Below are positions 20,615-30,838 of a stretch of DNA of 64,000 nucleotides, in pieces. The translations under genes and the position numbers were made by a program. Under the pieces are notes generated by a model, which was given only the letters and a program-made list of their open reading frames with translations, did no database searches and had not been told where the DNA came from. Each line of letters starts with the position of its first letter. The stretch's first letter is position 1. Origin of the DNA: Paracentrotus lividus (Eukaryota; Echinodermata; Echinoidea; Camarodonta; Echinidae); assembly GCA_940671915.1 (NCBI GenBank), contig CALNVZ010003426.1, positions 20,846,314 to 20,910,313 on the forward strand, written 5' to 3'.

Positions 20615-23600
20615 ATTTTTGGGAAAGTGCACGGGGCGCCAAAAATTGTCACGTCGGGCCCCCCGGGGTGCAAAATCCTGGATACAGCGCCTGAATAGTG
20701 TAAAGCCTCTCTGACAATTTTTGGGTTCTTGTATAATCATTTCCTCTCTGTGGAAATGGTCACCTCTATGTGCTCGTGAGTGCTACACGAATCCAAAACG
20801 TGAGTGACACGACCAGTGCCTTAAATGCAACAATTCAAGTAAATAACTACATCCAAATTACCTGTGTGTATATGTCATGTTAGAGTAATCCATGAAAATT
20901 ACTTTAAGCAAAAAAAATCTGAAAAAAGTGACTAGATATTTAAGAATAAGAGGCATTTAAAGCACCATAGTCCCATATGTGCAAATTCTTGTTTGATCAA
21001 TTATTCAGCGTAAGAAAACTGGACCACATAATGTTTGAAATTAAATAATTGGTTATATTGTAAAGAAGCTTTTGTGTTGATTTCAGATCCTACTTTGCCT
21101 TTTCAAAGGTACAGCGTCACATTAAAAACCCCCTTAGTTTGAATATGACCTTATAGCTTCCTTTGTACTCCTTATAAACCTGTGGGGTGGGGGTTTGTTA
21201 TCCAAATTAGATATTAAGATTTGATTGAGTCCTGAGCAAATTGTTCAATTCAAGTTTGATTATCTACACGGTACACAGCTCATTTGTTTTTGTCAATTAC
21301 TTTGTATAATTTAATAACACATGTTACATGTAGAAAGTTTATCAATGTTATTATTGATTGATTTATTTTATCTTTCAGATGTCAGTGTCGAGGTAGATAC
21401 TTTCATGGATTCATTAGCTAACGGTGTCTTACTCTGTAAGCTTGCTCAGCTGATACAAACCAAAGCAGTGGAATGTCAAAAAGCGGGTCATCTCAAAGAT
21501 GTAAGTTTATCTCACGGGTCAAAGTAGAATGTAACATTGTAAAGAGATGTCAGTTTAAAGTAATTTTATTCTTTGCACTGATAAAAAGGATATGATAATA
21601 AAACAGTTCTATTATCATTATCTGATTTATTTGGAAATAGATGAAAGTATGAACTAACCTTTTCATCTTTCATCTAATACATTCCTGGATTCATTTATAG
21701 CTAATGGTGTCTTTAATACTCTGTAAGCTTGCTCAGTTAATTAGATTTTTAAAAATACAAACCAAAGCCATAGAATGTCAAAAAGCGGGTCATCTCAAAG
21801 ATGTAAGTTTCTTTCAGGGTCAAAGTAGACTATAACATTGTACAGAAATGGCCTGTTCCAAGTAACTGTATTTGATTAATCTAAAAGTGTATTTTCTGTT
21901 CAGGGTATACATGTGAGACTTTTGTTCAAGTCATAATGGTAGAGAGCATGAGATGAGTGTGTGATGTATTTTATGAAAGTTTTACAATAGTTAAAGGCAC
22001 ACTTGTACAAAGAACGATTACATATATGTCAATAAGGATTCAAAATGGTTATTAATTAGCACATGTGTGCATAATTATCAAAAAAAATTTTTTTTGAGGA
22101 TTAAAAGCTCATATAATTAGATTTAGCAATGCCCTTTTTGTAAGGAATGTATGGCATTAACAAAGTCTATCATATATTTGTACTTTCATTTTATAACAGG
22201 TCCCCAGTATCAGTAATTAAAAACTGTATAAACTGATAATCAATTTTTTTTTCTTCTTCTTTTCTTGTCTTGCTCAAAAACTCAATTGTAATCAATCTTT
22301 CTGTTTTCATTCCTTGTACGTTTTGGCAGAATGTTCCACAACGTAAAATTAAATGCAGAGAGAATGCAACACCAGAATCCTTCTTTGCTCGTGATAACAT
22401 TGCAACGTTTCTATCTTGGTGTAGAGAGCTTGGCTTAGAGGATACTTGTCTCTTTGAAACAGATGGTCTAGGTAAGAAAATAAAAACAGATGAAGGAGAG
22501 GTACAATTACAAATAAGAAAGTTGATTATACTTCAGGATAGTCGGGAAATATATTCAAGCGTTTTTTAATTTTAAGTTACCTGTGACCAGTAGTCAACAA
22601 GTTTAGAAATACTCCTGCTAAGTTATTTTGCTCAAAAGCTTTTCATTAAAATGTGATGTGCTTTTGATTAAGAGTTAAATTACTGTTTTTTAGTTTGGTA
22701 TTTTATTACAGTGTATCAAAGTTTCTTTTAGAAATATGTCTGGTAAATTTATGCAAGTGATGCATTACAAAACCTATGAATTATATGACATTCAATTTGA
22801 ACAAAATATTCTCAAATATATCTATATAGAATATATTCAAGGCATTGAAAATAACATCAAAATCATTCATTGAAAATACTACAACCAGATTGTGCAATTT
22901 ACAAATATGTGCAATTTACAAATATGCACAATTGCTCATGCATGAATCATATTTATTCATTGTGTGACGTTACAATGAATGAAAAGAATAAAGGTGTTTT
23001 TTACGCCCATTGATTCCCATTACTTCAGCTGTGTATGTGAGTGTGACAGCGTTTGTGTGTGTTATTGTAGGGCGATGCGACCTTGAGTTTATTGATTGTT
23101 ATTGAAGGTACACAACAAAGGAACATGAACAATGCATTATACACTAGTTTGCAAATGTACAAATATTGTTTTGGCATATATTTAGTATTTTCTTGTAAAC
23201 TGCCTGTAAATACATGCCCTTATAACCAATTATCCAAGTTGTTATTATAAACATAATGTCATAAAAATCATCTATAGAGTTCCAGTTCCTCTCCCCCCCC
23301 CTTCTTATTCTTATTTTTACACAAGCATAACCTCAAAACTACAAAGTTTTTTTAAATGGAATCTTGAGTAAAGGAGGCCGATAGTGAAGAGTGAAGGTGG
23401 AATATGTTATGTAACCAAAAATGGTAGTGGTTTGACTTCTTAAGGTGCAGAAAATATTCAGTTTAGACTATGTGAAGTGTATTGAGAATAGACGGGGGAG
23501 AGAGAGATTTGTAATTATAGAGCTTGATGCAATGCTGCTATAACTTGAAGGGGACAAATCATTCAAAACACTTGGCTGAATGGTAGATTTTCATTTGTAA

Positions 23601-26600
23601 CTTATACAACCAATACTGATAATCAGAACTCAATAAAGAAATATTAAAGTTTTCCCCTTTTATCTCTCTCTCTTAGTTTATAAATTACTCTCCTGAAAAT
23701 TTTTAATAAATTGATCATCTTCAAGTTTTCTTCTCTTTTAGTTTATAATTTCTATGTATTTCAGTCAAAGTAAGAATCACTCAACTTTGTTCCATTAATT
23801 TGTATTTTCCTTTTCTCTAAATTTGTTAATGAAACTTTGTGATAGTGTGGTGTTCAATAATTATAAAAAAATGGATTTGAACTTGTTTTCTTTCTCCAGT
23901 TTAGACAGTAATGTACTTCTAAGTACTCTTGAAAATCTGTTATTTCGTTATTAATACAGTTTTGTTTTTCTCTCTTGTTTGTAATTCTTGATATATTTTT
24001 TATAGTAGAGTCTGTGCTTAAATCTCTCGTATGCTTGGTAAGACTGTAGTTCAATATTTACATAACATGGTTGTGACTGAGCATATTTTCTCTTTCTTCC
24101 ATGTTCATTTCTCTTTTCTAGTGTTAAGAAGATCTCCTCAGAATGTTCTTGTGTGTATCTATGAGTTAGCACGGCTTGCCTCCAGACTGGGTATAGAACC
24201 ACCGGGATTACTCAAGTTGGAGAAAGAGATTGAGAAAGAGGAGCAGAATCCTAGGTCTAGACCAGTCTCTGGCAAGAGGATTTCAGCCTTAGATGAACAG
24301 GTAAGGACCAATCCTCAGAACCATTCCAGAATTCTTGTTTTCAAGAGGATCCTTAGACTGATCTCAAACACGAATATCTCAGCCTTAGATTACTAGGAAA
24401 GAACTCAGTCCATGGGCCCATTCTAAAGAGTTACTATTAGAATTTAATTTGCCATCAATGGCAACTTCATGCGAATGTTTCTCAACAGCCAATCAAAATG
24501 CTTTATTTTATGAAAGGTACCATTGATGGCTAAGTTACTATAATAGTAACTCTTAAAGCAACGGAACCCAGTTATTGAACCAAACCACCTGGATTCCTGT
24601 TTTCAAGAAGATACCTAGACCGGTCTCTTGTCAGAAACTCTCAGCCCCAAGTCAATGAATATGTAAGAACCTATATACTAGTAGTAGAATCTGTAGGATT
24701 ACTTGGAAAAAGATATTGAGAAAGAGGAGCAGAACCCCAGGGCTGGCAAGAGTATATCGGCCTTAGATGAACAGGTAAGAACTTAGTCCAGGGCGCCGTA
24801 ACACAAAGGTTTGCGATCAATTGCAATTTTTAAAGAAGCATTTTGATTGGTCACTGATCAGTCATATGAACAAAAATTGCATGCAACAATGATTGTGATT
24901 GGCTATTGCAACTTTGCGATTGATCGCAAACCTTTGTGTTACGGCGCCCAGGTATAGACCCAACCATCAAGATTCCTGTTTTCAAGAAGATCCCTCTACT
25001 GGTCTCGTGCAAGAAGTTCTCAGCCTTAGAAGAGATGAACAAATAAGAACTTAGTGGTGTTTACCAAGTCGTTCGTAAAGTTATGAACAACTTTACGAAA
25101 GACTGGAACATGTTCTTGGGTGCTATACTAATCACATGCTTTATAATTTAGCGCAAGAACTGATCACCAGTCGTTTGTAAAGTCATTCATAACTTACGAA
25201 CGACTTGTTGAAACACAGCCCAGGTATAGAACCAACTACCAGGATTCTAGAGAGATTTTACAGAGTGCTTAATAGATATATTTTCTCAAATTATCCATCT
25301 TTTTCTATTTATCTTACTTAATACTATAACAAAATTGGTTGCATGTGAAAATGACCTTTCTCTCAGAAGATTTTCTCATGATTTGTGGAATAACGTTACC
25401 TGAACACAGCTGTATACTGTACTTTTACTTGAATTAAAAATGTTTCGTGAATTTTTGTTTCACTCTTCCCTCTTTTCCATTGCCACAGGTTCGAAGAATC
25501 TCTAAGGAGAAGAAAGTGACAGACATAAGTAGGATATCAGAAGGAAAATACAACATTGGAGGAAAGATAGTCTTGATCAGAGTAAGTAGCAAATGAGATT
25601 CTTGACAAAAATACTTTACTGAAGTTGGTCCAAGTTGGTTACATGTAGCTTAGGTGGACAAAAGCAGTCTGGTAGGTTGCTAAGCTGCCGCCCATAGAAA
25701 GCTTTGAATCCAAGTGGAAAATATTTATTCATTTTAGTAAGGCTTGACACATAGATATTGCACTCATATGATTTTTTAATTTGATCTTAAATTGTGCACC
25801 TCAAAATACAAGTTCTAGATATACTAAACTGATTTATTTCAATTGTCTGAACCTCCTTATGGAGAAATTGTTCATGGAGATATTTTTTATGAAAATTCCA
25901 ACAGTCAAAATTCATAGTAAAAAGGCTTTCCAGATAAGATCAAAGCAGATCAGGCTAATCACCCAATTTTCACAGATTTGAGGGCGATAATTACCTCTTT
26001 GCTAATTTCAAAATGCCATGATACATGTATCTCATTCTTGGTATTTTGAAATTGAATCTGCACTCAAATTTTTGTTTAATGTTAGTCATTTTTAAAATAT
26101 TTTTCAATAAATCGTCACTGTTTTTACGAACCGTCATTAACCTAATTTTCGGTCAAATTTTCAAAATTGATATACTGAGAGCCTGTATTCAACTCTATCG
26201 AATGGCAAAATTTCAGGTAAAAATCTGAATCATTTTGAGAATAATAGAACATTCAAATTTCGTTCAAAAGGTCATATCCCTTCCAGTGATTTTACGAAGC
26301 GTCCTATTGTTGTTTCTACACCTTAGCAGTCTCCTGAATGACGCGCAACCCGACCTAGATATGTATGCGCGTTGCGTGTATGCATTTAATGATTTTACAA
26401 ACCCTCATATCTCGTGGTTTATGACGCTAAAAAACATGAGCGTGATGCGTGTGATTTTAATAAGTGACCTACACCCCCTGTTTTTCGTAAAAACAGTTTC
26501 TAAAATACCATCTCAGATTTTCTTCTAAATATAAAATCAAAATCCAATTGCAAATAATGTCTTTCATATTGTAAAATTATAGAATTTATGCTGTACATTG

Positions 26601-27007
26601 ATATAAATAAGTGCTGAGGAGTCCTTCAAAGCGCAAAGATATGAGCGTCAGAAGAACATCCAAACTTTGAACGTGATTATCTCAAAAGTTGGTTTTGGGG
26701 ACTTGCCGAGGTGTAGGGCGGTTCGTAAAATCACTGACGAAATGATTATATATTTTAGCTTTTTCTTCAATAGCCTTGTGAAAATTATGTTTTTTCCTAG
26801 ATGCTGAGAGGACGTCATGTAATGGTGCGTGTCGGTGGTGGCTGGGAGACGTTAGAATCCTACCTGGATAAACACATCGTGACGTCCATGAAGCGCGTCG
26901 GACGCTCAATAGATACAGAGTCAGGTGGTAACATGCAGGATGATTTCTTCGTTATTAATGCCAAATATAAAAGCCATAATAATGTCAATAACAATGGACG
27001 AACGTAA
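16324..27007 (+). CDS. GAS2: GAS2 (growth arrest-specific 2) orthologue, CH domain plus GAR domain
   Basis: The exons are 16324-16443, 21379-21500, 22330-22471, 24122-24300, 25489-25581 and 26801-27007. They total 863 nt, and one extra base gives 864 nt (287 residues), close to the 313 of human GAS2. The calponin-homology domain spans exons 1-4 ([62 protein letters not shown]). The GAR microtubule-binding domain is in exons 5-6 ([15 protein letters not shown], then [20 protein letters not shown]). The C-terminus, [11 protein letters not shown], matches the short GAS2 type, unlike the long-tailed GAS2L1-3. By family knowledge it links actin filaments and microtubules. The Cys-rich segment that normally opens the GAR domain is shortened here. 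All internal splice phases agree. The first exon has an apparent one-base deletion. Confidence 0.9.
16975..17345. repeat. Polypurine tract of about 370 bases
   Basis: The + strand is almost purely A and G for about 370 bases, with only scattered pyrimidines. The complement therefore reads as an artificial Ser/Phe/Leu-rich open frame. Such tracts can adopt triplex structure. Confidence 0.9.
17360..18410. repeat. GGCGCC minisatellite, unit about 26-29 bp
   Basis: Roughly 35 diverged units follow GGCGCCAAATYGACCTTAAA plus a CTTAGG or NNTAGG join. Variant units carry ATTGAGCTTAAATGTAGG or ATCGACATTAAACTACGG, and they alternate in a loose higher-order order. Smaller runs of the same unit recur at 18715-18890, 19030-19150 and 19690-19830. 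Units with GGCGCC also sit in the elements at 36.17 kb, 45.6 kb and 46.42 kb. Confidence 0.88.
19205..19437. mobile_element. MITE (GGGTATAACACAAAGACTTA ends) nested in the 3.8-kb element
   Basis: GTATAACACAAAGACTTACG, ATTGATTAAAA at the left pairs with TTTTAATCAAT, CGTAAGTCTTTGTGTTTAC at the right. The terminal TAACACAAAG word is shared with the MITE at 24791-24949. Confidence 0.82.
20541..20610. repeat. Homopolymer G tract of about 70 bases
   Basis: An almost uninterrupted G run with a single A, near the right end of the 3.8-kb element. The apparent Gly-rich and Pro-rich open frames over it are artefacts. Confidence 0.95.
20694..21378. other. GAS2 intron sequence without a recognisable element
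   Basis: AT-rich. A GTGAGTGACAC word at 20799 also occurs at 16621 and 16786, on the other side of the 3.8-kb element. Otherwise nothing is seen. Confidence 0.4.
21379..21500 (+). CDS. GAS2: GAS2 coding exon 2 (CH domain)
   Basis: The acceptor is ATCTTTCAG and the donor AAAGAT|GTAAGT. It encodes (D)[18 protein letters not shown], then [20 protein letters not shown] and KD. A decayed copy of this exon lies 0.3 kb downstream. Confidence 0.92.
21666..21862 (+). pseudogene. Decayed tandem duplicate of GAS2 exon 2
   Basis: The block repeats exon 2 and about 60 bases of its following intron, including CAAAAAGCGGGTCATCTCAA and the intact donor GATGTAAG at 21800-21807. Small insertions shift the frame and create TAA right after the ACTCTG word, and the upstream acceptor is lost. 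It is a local duplication that has decayed and is not an alternative exon in its present form. Confidence 0.85.
22330..22471 (+). CDS. GAS2: GAS2 coding exon 3 (CH domain, FFARDN motif)
   Basis: The acceptor is CGTTTTGGCAG and the donor CTAG|GTAAGA. It encodes [20 protein letters not shown], then [18 protein letters not shown] and TCLFETDGL. The SFFARDN...FLSWCR segment is diagnostic of GAS2-family CH domains. Confidence 0.95.
22472..24121. other. GAS2 intron 3 of the coding region
   Basis: AT-rich intron with no element that I can define. A CCCCCCCC run lies near 23293. Confidence 0.5.
24122..24300 (+). CDS. GAS2: GAS2 coding exon 4 (end of CH domain, linker)
   Basis: The acceptor is CTCTTTTCTAG and the donor AACAG|GTAAGG. 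It encodes (V)[38 protein letters not shown], and a Ser/Arg-rich linker ending ISALDEQ. The second half of this exon seeded a row of degenerate copies in the next intron. Confidence 0.94.
24413..24570. mobile_element. Palindromic MITE, 158 bp (AGAGTTACTATTA arms)
   Basis: TGGGCCCATTCTAAAGAGTT, ACTATTA at the left pairs with TAATAGT, AACTCTTAAAGCAACGGAAC at the right. The centre pairs as GCCATCAATGG / CCATTGATGGC. It sits after degenerate exon copy 1. Confidence 0.82.
24791..24949. mobile_element. Palindromic MITE, 159 bp (GGGCGCCGTAACACAAAGG ends)
   Basis: The termini GGGCGCCGTAACACAAAGGT and CCTTTGTGTTACGGCGCCC are perfect inverted repeats, continuing TTGCGATCAATTGCAA / GATTGATCGCAAA. It sits after degenerate exon copy 3. 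Confidence 0.9.
25056..25222. mobile_element. MITE family 3, copy 1 (AAGTCGTTCGTAAAG arms)
   Basis: GTGTTTACCAAGTCGTTCGT, AAAGTTATGAA at the left pairs with TTCATAACTTACGAACGACT, TGTTGAAACAC at the right. The body (GGTGCTATACTAATCACAT, GCAAGAACTGATCACCAGTC) recurs at 63186-63354. It sits after degenerate exon copy 4. Confidence 0.88.
25489..25581 (+). CDS. GAS2: GAS2 coding exon 5 (start of GAR domain)
   Basis: The acceptor is TTGCCACAG and the donor ATCAGA|GTAAGT. It encodes 31 residues: [20 protein letters not shown], then [11 protein letters not shown]. Compared with the family, the Cys/Pro-rich stretch before the ISEGKY strand is missing. Confidence 0.92.
26284..26736. mobile_element. 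TIR element, 453 bp (CAGTGATTTTACGAAGCG ends)
   Basis: CAGTGATTTTACGAAGCGTC at the left pairs with CGGTTCGTAAAATCACTG at the right. A third CACTGTTTTTACGAACCGTC occurs at 26115, as if another copy abuts it. It ends 65 bases before the last GAS2 exon. Confidence 0.75.
26801..27007 (+). CDS. GAS2: GAS2 last coding exon (GAR core and C-terminus)
   Basis: The acceptor is TTTTTTCCTAG. It encodes [20 protein letters not shown], then YLDKH, a short linker, [20 protein letters not shown] and [13 protein letters not shown] is the core GAR motif. The short tail matches GAS2 and argues against the GAS2L1-3 paralogues. Confidence 0.96.
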   Translation: MLRGRHVMVRVGGGWETLESYLDKHIVTSMKRVGRSIDTESGGNMQDDFFVINAKYKSHNNVNNNGRT

Positions 27008-27081
27008 CAAGACTAGTACCTCTCTTCGTCCCCTTTCTACAGAACATGAACTGTTGGGCTACCATTGAGTGACCTAAAAAT

Positions 27082-27327
27082 TGATTCATCATATCAAAAT
27101 GGGACACAAGTCACCATGCAAAGAGACCCGGAAATTTGCTAAATAATCAAAATGTCAAGTTTTGGCATGTTTGGGGGAAAATATTGTTTTATTTTCTTGA
27201 CCTATACTGTTTCATGTGGGCTCATTAAAAAGATTGGGTAAAAATGATTAGGGGAAAGTATTCAAAAATTGATTATTTTGCTGATTCTTTGCTGGCGACT
27301 GTTGTCTCATTTTGATATGATGCATCA
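27082..27327. mobile_element. MITE in the GAS2 3' UTR (TGATTCATCATATCAAAATG ends)
   Basis: TGATTCATCATATCAAAATG and CATTTTGATATGATGCATCA are inverted repeats, extended by GGGACACAAGTC / GACTGTTGTCTC. Length 246 bp, 75 bases after the GAS2 stop. Confidence 0.85.
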
Positions 27328-27892
27328 CAAATGTTGAAAATTTTTAAGTTGTACCTGTATTTCAAAGATCTACACTGATGTTTCAGTGATCTCCAACATA
27401 CATGTGGGGGTAGAAAATTCACTCCAAAATGTTATTTTTTTGTTGAAAGTGTCTTGGGAGTTCATACAGGAAGACTGATAAGATCATTGTATGCTCATTC
27501 AACAGGTTTTCAAATCAGCGTATTGACATCCGTGTGTGATGCAAGGTTTGCAATTCCATCCAATGTATTCCATAAGTTCATTTATATTGTATAACGTATT
27601 AATGAAAAGTTTTTCTTTTGCTAAATGCTTGCATTTCTTTGCCTCAAATACAAATTATGTATTCATACAATGTATTTCATAATTCAGAAAATATGTATTC
27701 ATTGAAAATTAAAATTTTGGGGTCCGTCAGAGTTTGAAAGCCTGCCTGCACTGGCCTCTGTCGAATTGCTTTGACCCCTCTTTAGCAAAATTTGAAATTG
27801 AAATGTTCTTTTTCTTCCGGTTAAGTACATTCTACAAGTGGCGTATTCGCATACTGCTGCTCGAGTGCCAAGTTTTTTTTTAAAGTGGGTAT

Positions 27893-28065
27893 TCAGTGTT
27901 TCTTCATTTTCTTTGTCATCATATTTCAAGAAGCCTTATTTTCAAGCATCTTATGTGCCAATCTTAAATCTTTGTGGGGGTACAACCTTAGACTGTTATT
28001 CAGTGTTACTTAATTTTCTTTGTCATCATATTTCAAGAAGCCTGATTTTCAAACATCTTATGTGA
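27893..28065. repeat. Direct duplication of about 66 bp
   Basis: CAGTGTTTCTTCATTTTCTT, TGTCATCATATTTCAAGAAG at 27893 recurs at 28000 with few changes, with unrelated sequence between. Confidence 0.85.
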
Positions 28066-28069
28066 GAGT

Positions 28070-29413
28070 ATAATCTGTTTCTGTTTTGAATTAACCATAC
28101 ATGTAAGAGGTGCATGTATTCCATTGTAATTACTTTCAAAATGATGGTACAGTGTATCAGTTATAATGTTAAAAGAAGAAAAACATACAGTATTCCAAGT
28201 CAAAACATATTGTAAATGATTCTAAAGCCTTGTCTGAACAGAATTTTCTGGAACTGCTTTACACGGACAATGTCAGAAGGAAGTTTTCATAGCCTGCCTG
28301 TTAAGATGCAGTTACCTGGATAACCATTTTATAAATTCTACCCAAATCAGCCTAGGGTAGTTAAAAAGAAATATCCTCAACATTGCCCCCACAAGCTTTG
28401 TTAACCCTTTAGTACCTAATTCGCCCTAGACCACCCCTCAGCTTACTCACGTAACCGCCCCAAACCGCCCCTGTCTTAAGCACGCTTTAGTCAAGGTTGT
28501 ATAAAAAATATGTGATGAAACATGCCCATACTTGTTGCGGATTACCCATTGGATGTGTGCTGCCCGATTCTGGACAAGAAAATATGTTTTAAGAGCAATT
28601 CTTATTGGAAAAACGTGATTGAAACACAGCAGAACCCTTTCCGCTAGTGAGTAAACTGACACTTTTCACTGACACTTTTCACGTCACAGATAGGTTTGAA
28701 AAGCGCCAGCTATTTGAACTCCTACTGTTCATACAGTATGTGTACTTTCGTTTTTGTATGTTATTCAATGTACCATAAATATTCATGCCTTGAAATGTTG
28801 GAGCTTTCCAACACTGCCAGAATTTGTACTATTCTACTAAGTTTGCACACCAAAGACTCCAGCCACTACTAGCTACATGTATTTACCTGCTGCTTAATTA
28901 CTGTAATAATTTATTCAATTGTCAAAGCAAATTTCTACTTTCTGAAATAATCAACTTGTGATTGATGTACATATGTATGGTATACAAAGTAACTTATAAT
29001 TTTGCCAGAAAATTCACTTCCATGTAGACTTGACTTGTTCAACGAGAAAGTAATACTTTTCCTCAATTTTTTTTAAGGTGAGGGTTTTTGTGTATATGTT
29101 GTTGCTGCTTGCAATGATTACTACATGTACACATGTTTTCTCTCATTAAAAAAGAATAATGTATTAAAAGTTGCCTGTACTATGTAAAAAGAAAAAAGAA
29201 AAGGTAAACAATGAAGATTATTCAGGTTGTAAATAATTGATTTTGTTCATTTTAAACGATAAGAATAATATATTTTTATATTGATTGATTGTGTCTTGTA
29301 AGATTCTTGTTAGAATTGTTTCTAATTATTCCTGGACTAAAGACCTACAGCAGCTCAAAACAATCAGATAGTCGCAAAAAGAATAACAAAGCAAATGATG
29401 GGAAACAGCTGGT
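28070..29413. other. Intergenic / 3' UTR sequence
   Basis: No gene or clear element is seen. ACCGCCCC words cluster near 28430-28470. Confidence 0.4.
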
Positions 29414-30185
29414 TTAACCCTAAAAAGACTGGGCTATTTTGACACACATAAAGACTGGGGGGGGGCTCATTCAGCCCCCCCCCCCCTAAGATCTCGGCCG
29501 TTGAGCGCGCGATCGCGCCGAAAATTGGCACACGCGTTACCCACGGCATCCTCTCCAAAACCGAAGAGTCATATTCTCTGAAAAATTTCTTCACTAATTA
29601 ATTATGCTAATTTATGCATAAAATCTAAGATTTGCTCTAATTAATTAAATAAAGCTCTAAAAGTGCTAATTTTTGGTTTACAGGCTCTTTGTAGGCTTCT
29701 GGTGAAATGGGTTTTAAAAAAAAATCTGTATCAAGATTTTTTTCTTATGTATTCTATTGTTTTTAAAATTTCTTATGTATTTCTTTGTTTTTTGACTTTT
29801 TGTTTTTTATTGTTTTTTCAATGGAAATCATTGGTGACACTATTTTAATCATAAACAACCTTAAATTAATTGATTTTAATCAGTTAAAGAGAAAATAATG
29901 ATACATTTATGAATTTCGGCTGAAAACACAATTTGTATTGGATTTGTACACAAAATCACGTATTTGAGCTACTTTGGGTCTGACGCACGGTTACAAAATG
30001 TTACGTAATTTCGGAACCGCGTACCCGGGCATCGCAAATTTGGTCTCAAAAGTTGCGCGAGACTTCAAAGAAAATAGTCATGAAGTCTCGCCGAATTTTT
30101 TTTTTGCGTTGCGAAGTTATCGCGAAAAATGTCGAGGGGGGGGGGCTGAATGAGCCCCCCCCCCCCCCAGTCTTTTTAGGGTTAA
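29414..30185. mobile_element. TTAA-flanked TIR element, 772 bp
   Basis: The ends TTAACCCTAAAAAGACTGGG and CCCAGTCTTTTTAGGGTTAA are perfect inverted repeats including the TTAA target. An inner inverted pair GGGGGGCTCATTCAGCCCCC / GGGGGCTGAATGAGCCCC is itself palindromic. TTAA targets are known for piggyBac and Kolobok elements. No transposase frame is seen. Confidence 0.9.
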
Positions 30186-30838
30186 ATAAATATGATATTT
30201 AGTGTAGATATGAATTATCAAACTTCAGGTGTTTGGGATGTAGAAAAAAAAGAAAAATAGCATAAACATTGCTGTTTTAACCACAGCAATCTTGTTGTGT
30301 TTTTTTTCCTGCCAAAATACAGATTTGTATTTTTTTTTTTTTTTTTACAGTGTAGATTCAGAGTAAGAAAAAGATGAATATTTTGATGACTTGATTGTGT
30401 AGTATTCTCTTTCTTTTTTCTTTTTTTTAGTACTGTCATGCCAGCACCTTTGATGTGGTTAAAAAAAGAAAAGAAAAAAACAACACGAACTATAATGTCA
30501 AGTTCTAAATTAACAGAGTTCTTTAATGTGACAAGGTTCAACTGTAAATGGTTGGAAGTGACTTAATCTTAAATTTTGATATTTGTCAATTACCATGGTT
30601 ATACCTGTCTACTGAATGTTTTACGCAATGTTTTCATAAGAAGCATGAACTTAGATATAAGTTTTTCTAGCCTAGATACATGGCGATCATTAATGCTGGC
30701 GATTTGTTTTTTGGTTTGTTTCAACAGGTGTTATGTGCAATGTTATTGTTGAATTGGATTATGTTTTAATTTTTGAAAACTCTTAAAGAATTTTCATCTT
30801 ATAGTGTATTGAAATTTTCCATGATAATGATCTCTATA

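Larger units (their letters stand above)
16905..20693. mobile_element. 3.8-kb composite element with CATGCGCGG...GCGCCTG ends, GAS2 intron
   Basis: The left end is CATGCGCGGTATTCTGGGGG followed by an SmaI-like GGGCCCCCGGG. The right end is CCCCGGGGTGCAAAATCCTG, GATACAGCGCCTG. The ends match the small element 46357-46809 and, inverted, 35467-36241. AATA flanks both ends. Inside, in order: a polypurine tract, the GGCGCC minisatellite, CTCGCGC hairpins, a nested MITE (19205-19437) and a 70-base G tract. No transposase was recognised. Confidence 0.75.
24331..25255 (+). pseudogene. Row of degenerate GAS2 exon-4 fragments in the following intron
   Basis: Five decayed copies are seen at about 24331-24412, 24571-24677, 24678-24790, 24950-25055 and 25223-25255. 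They repeat GGTATAGAACCACCNGGATT, a TTTTCAAGARGATCC segment, TCTCAGCCTTAGATGAACAG and the donor GTAAGAAC. The third copy keeps GAGAAAGAGGAGCAGAA. None keeps a full frame or acceptor. Three different MITEs sit exactly at the copy junctions. Confidence 0.85.
27008..29200 (+). other. Likely GAS2 3' UTR and downstream region
   Basis: No further coding exon is seen after the GAS2 stop. The region holds a palindromic MITE (27082-27327), a direct duplication (27893-28065) and AT-rich sequence with ATTAAA words near 29147. The true poly(A) site cannot be fixed by eye. Confidence 0.35.

Noticed and set aside
20501-20740. Gly-rich and Pro-rich open frames over the G tract
   Set aside because: Homopolymer artefact inside a transposon end.
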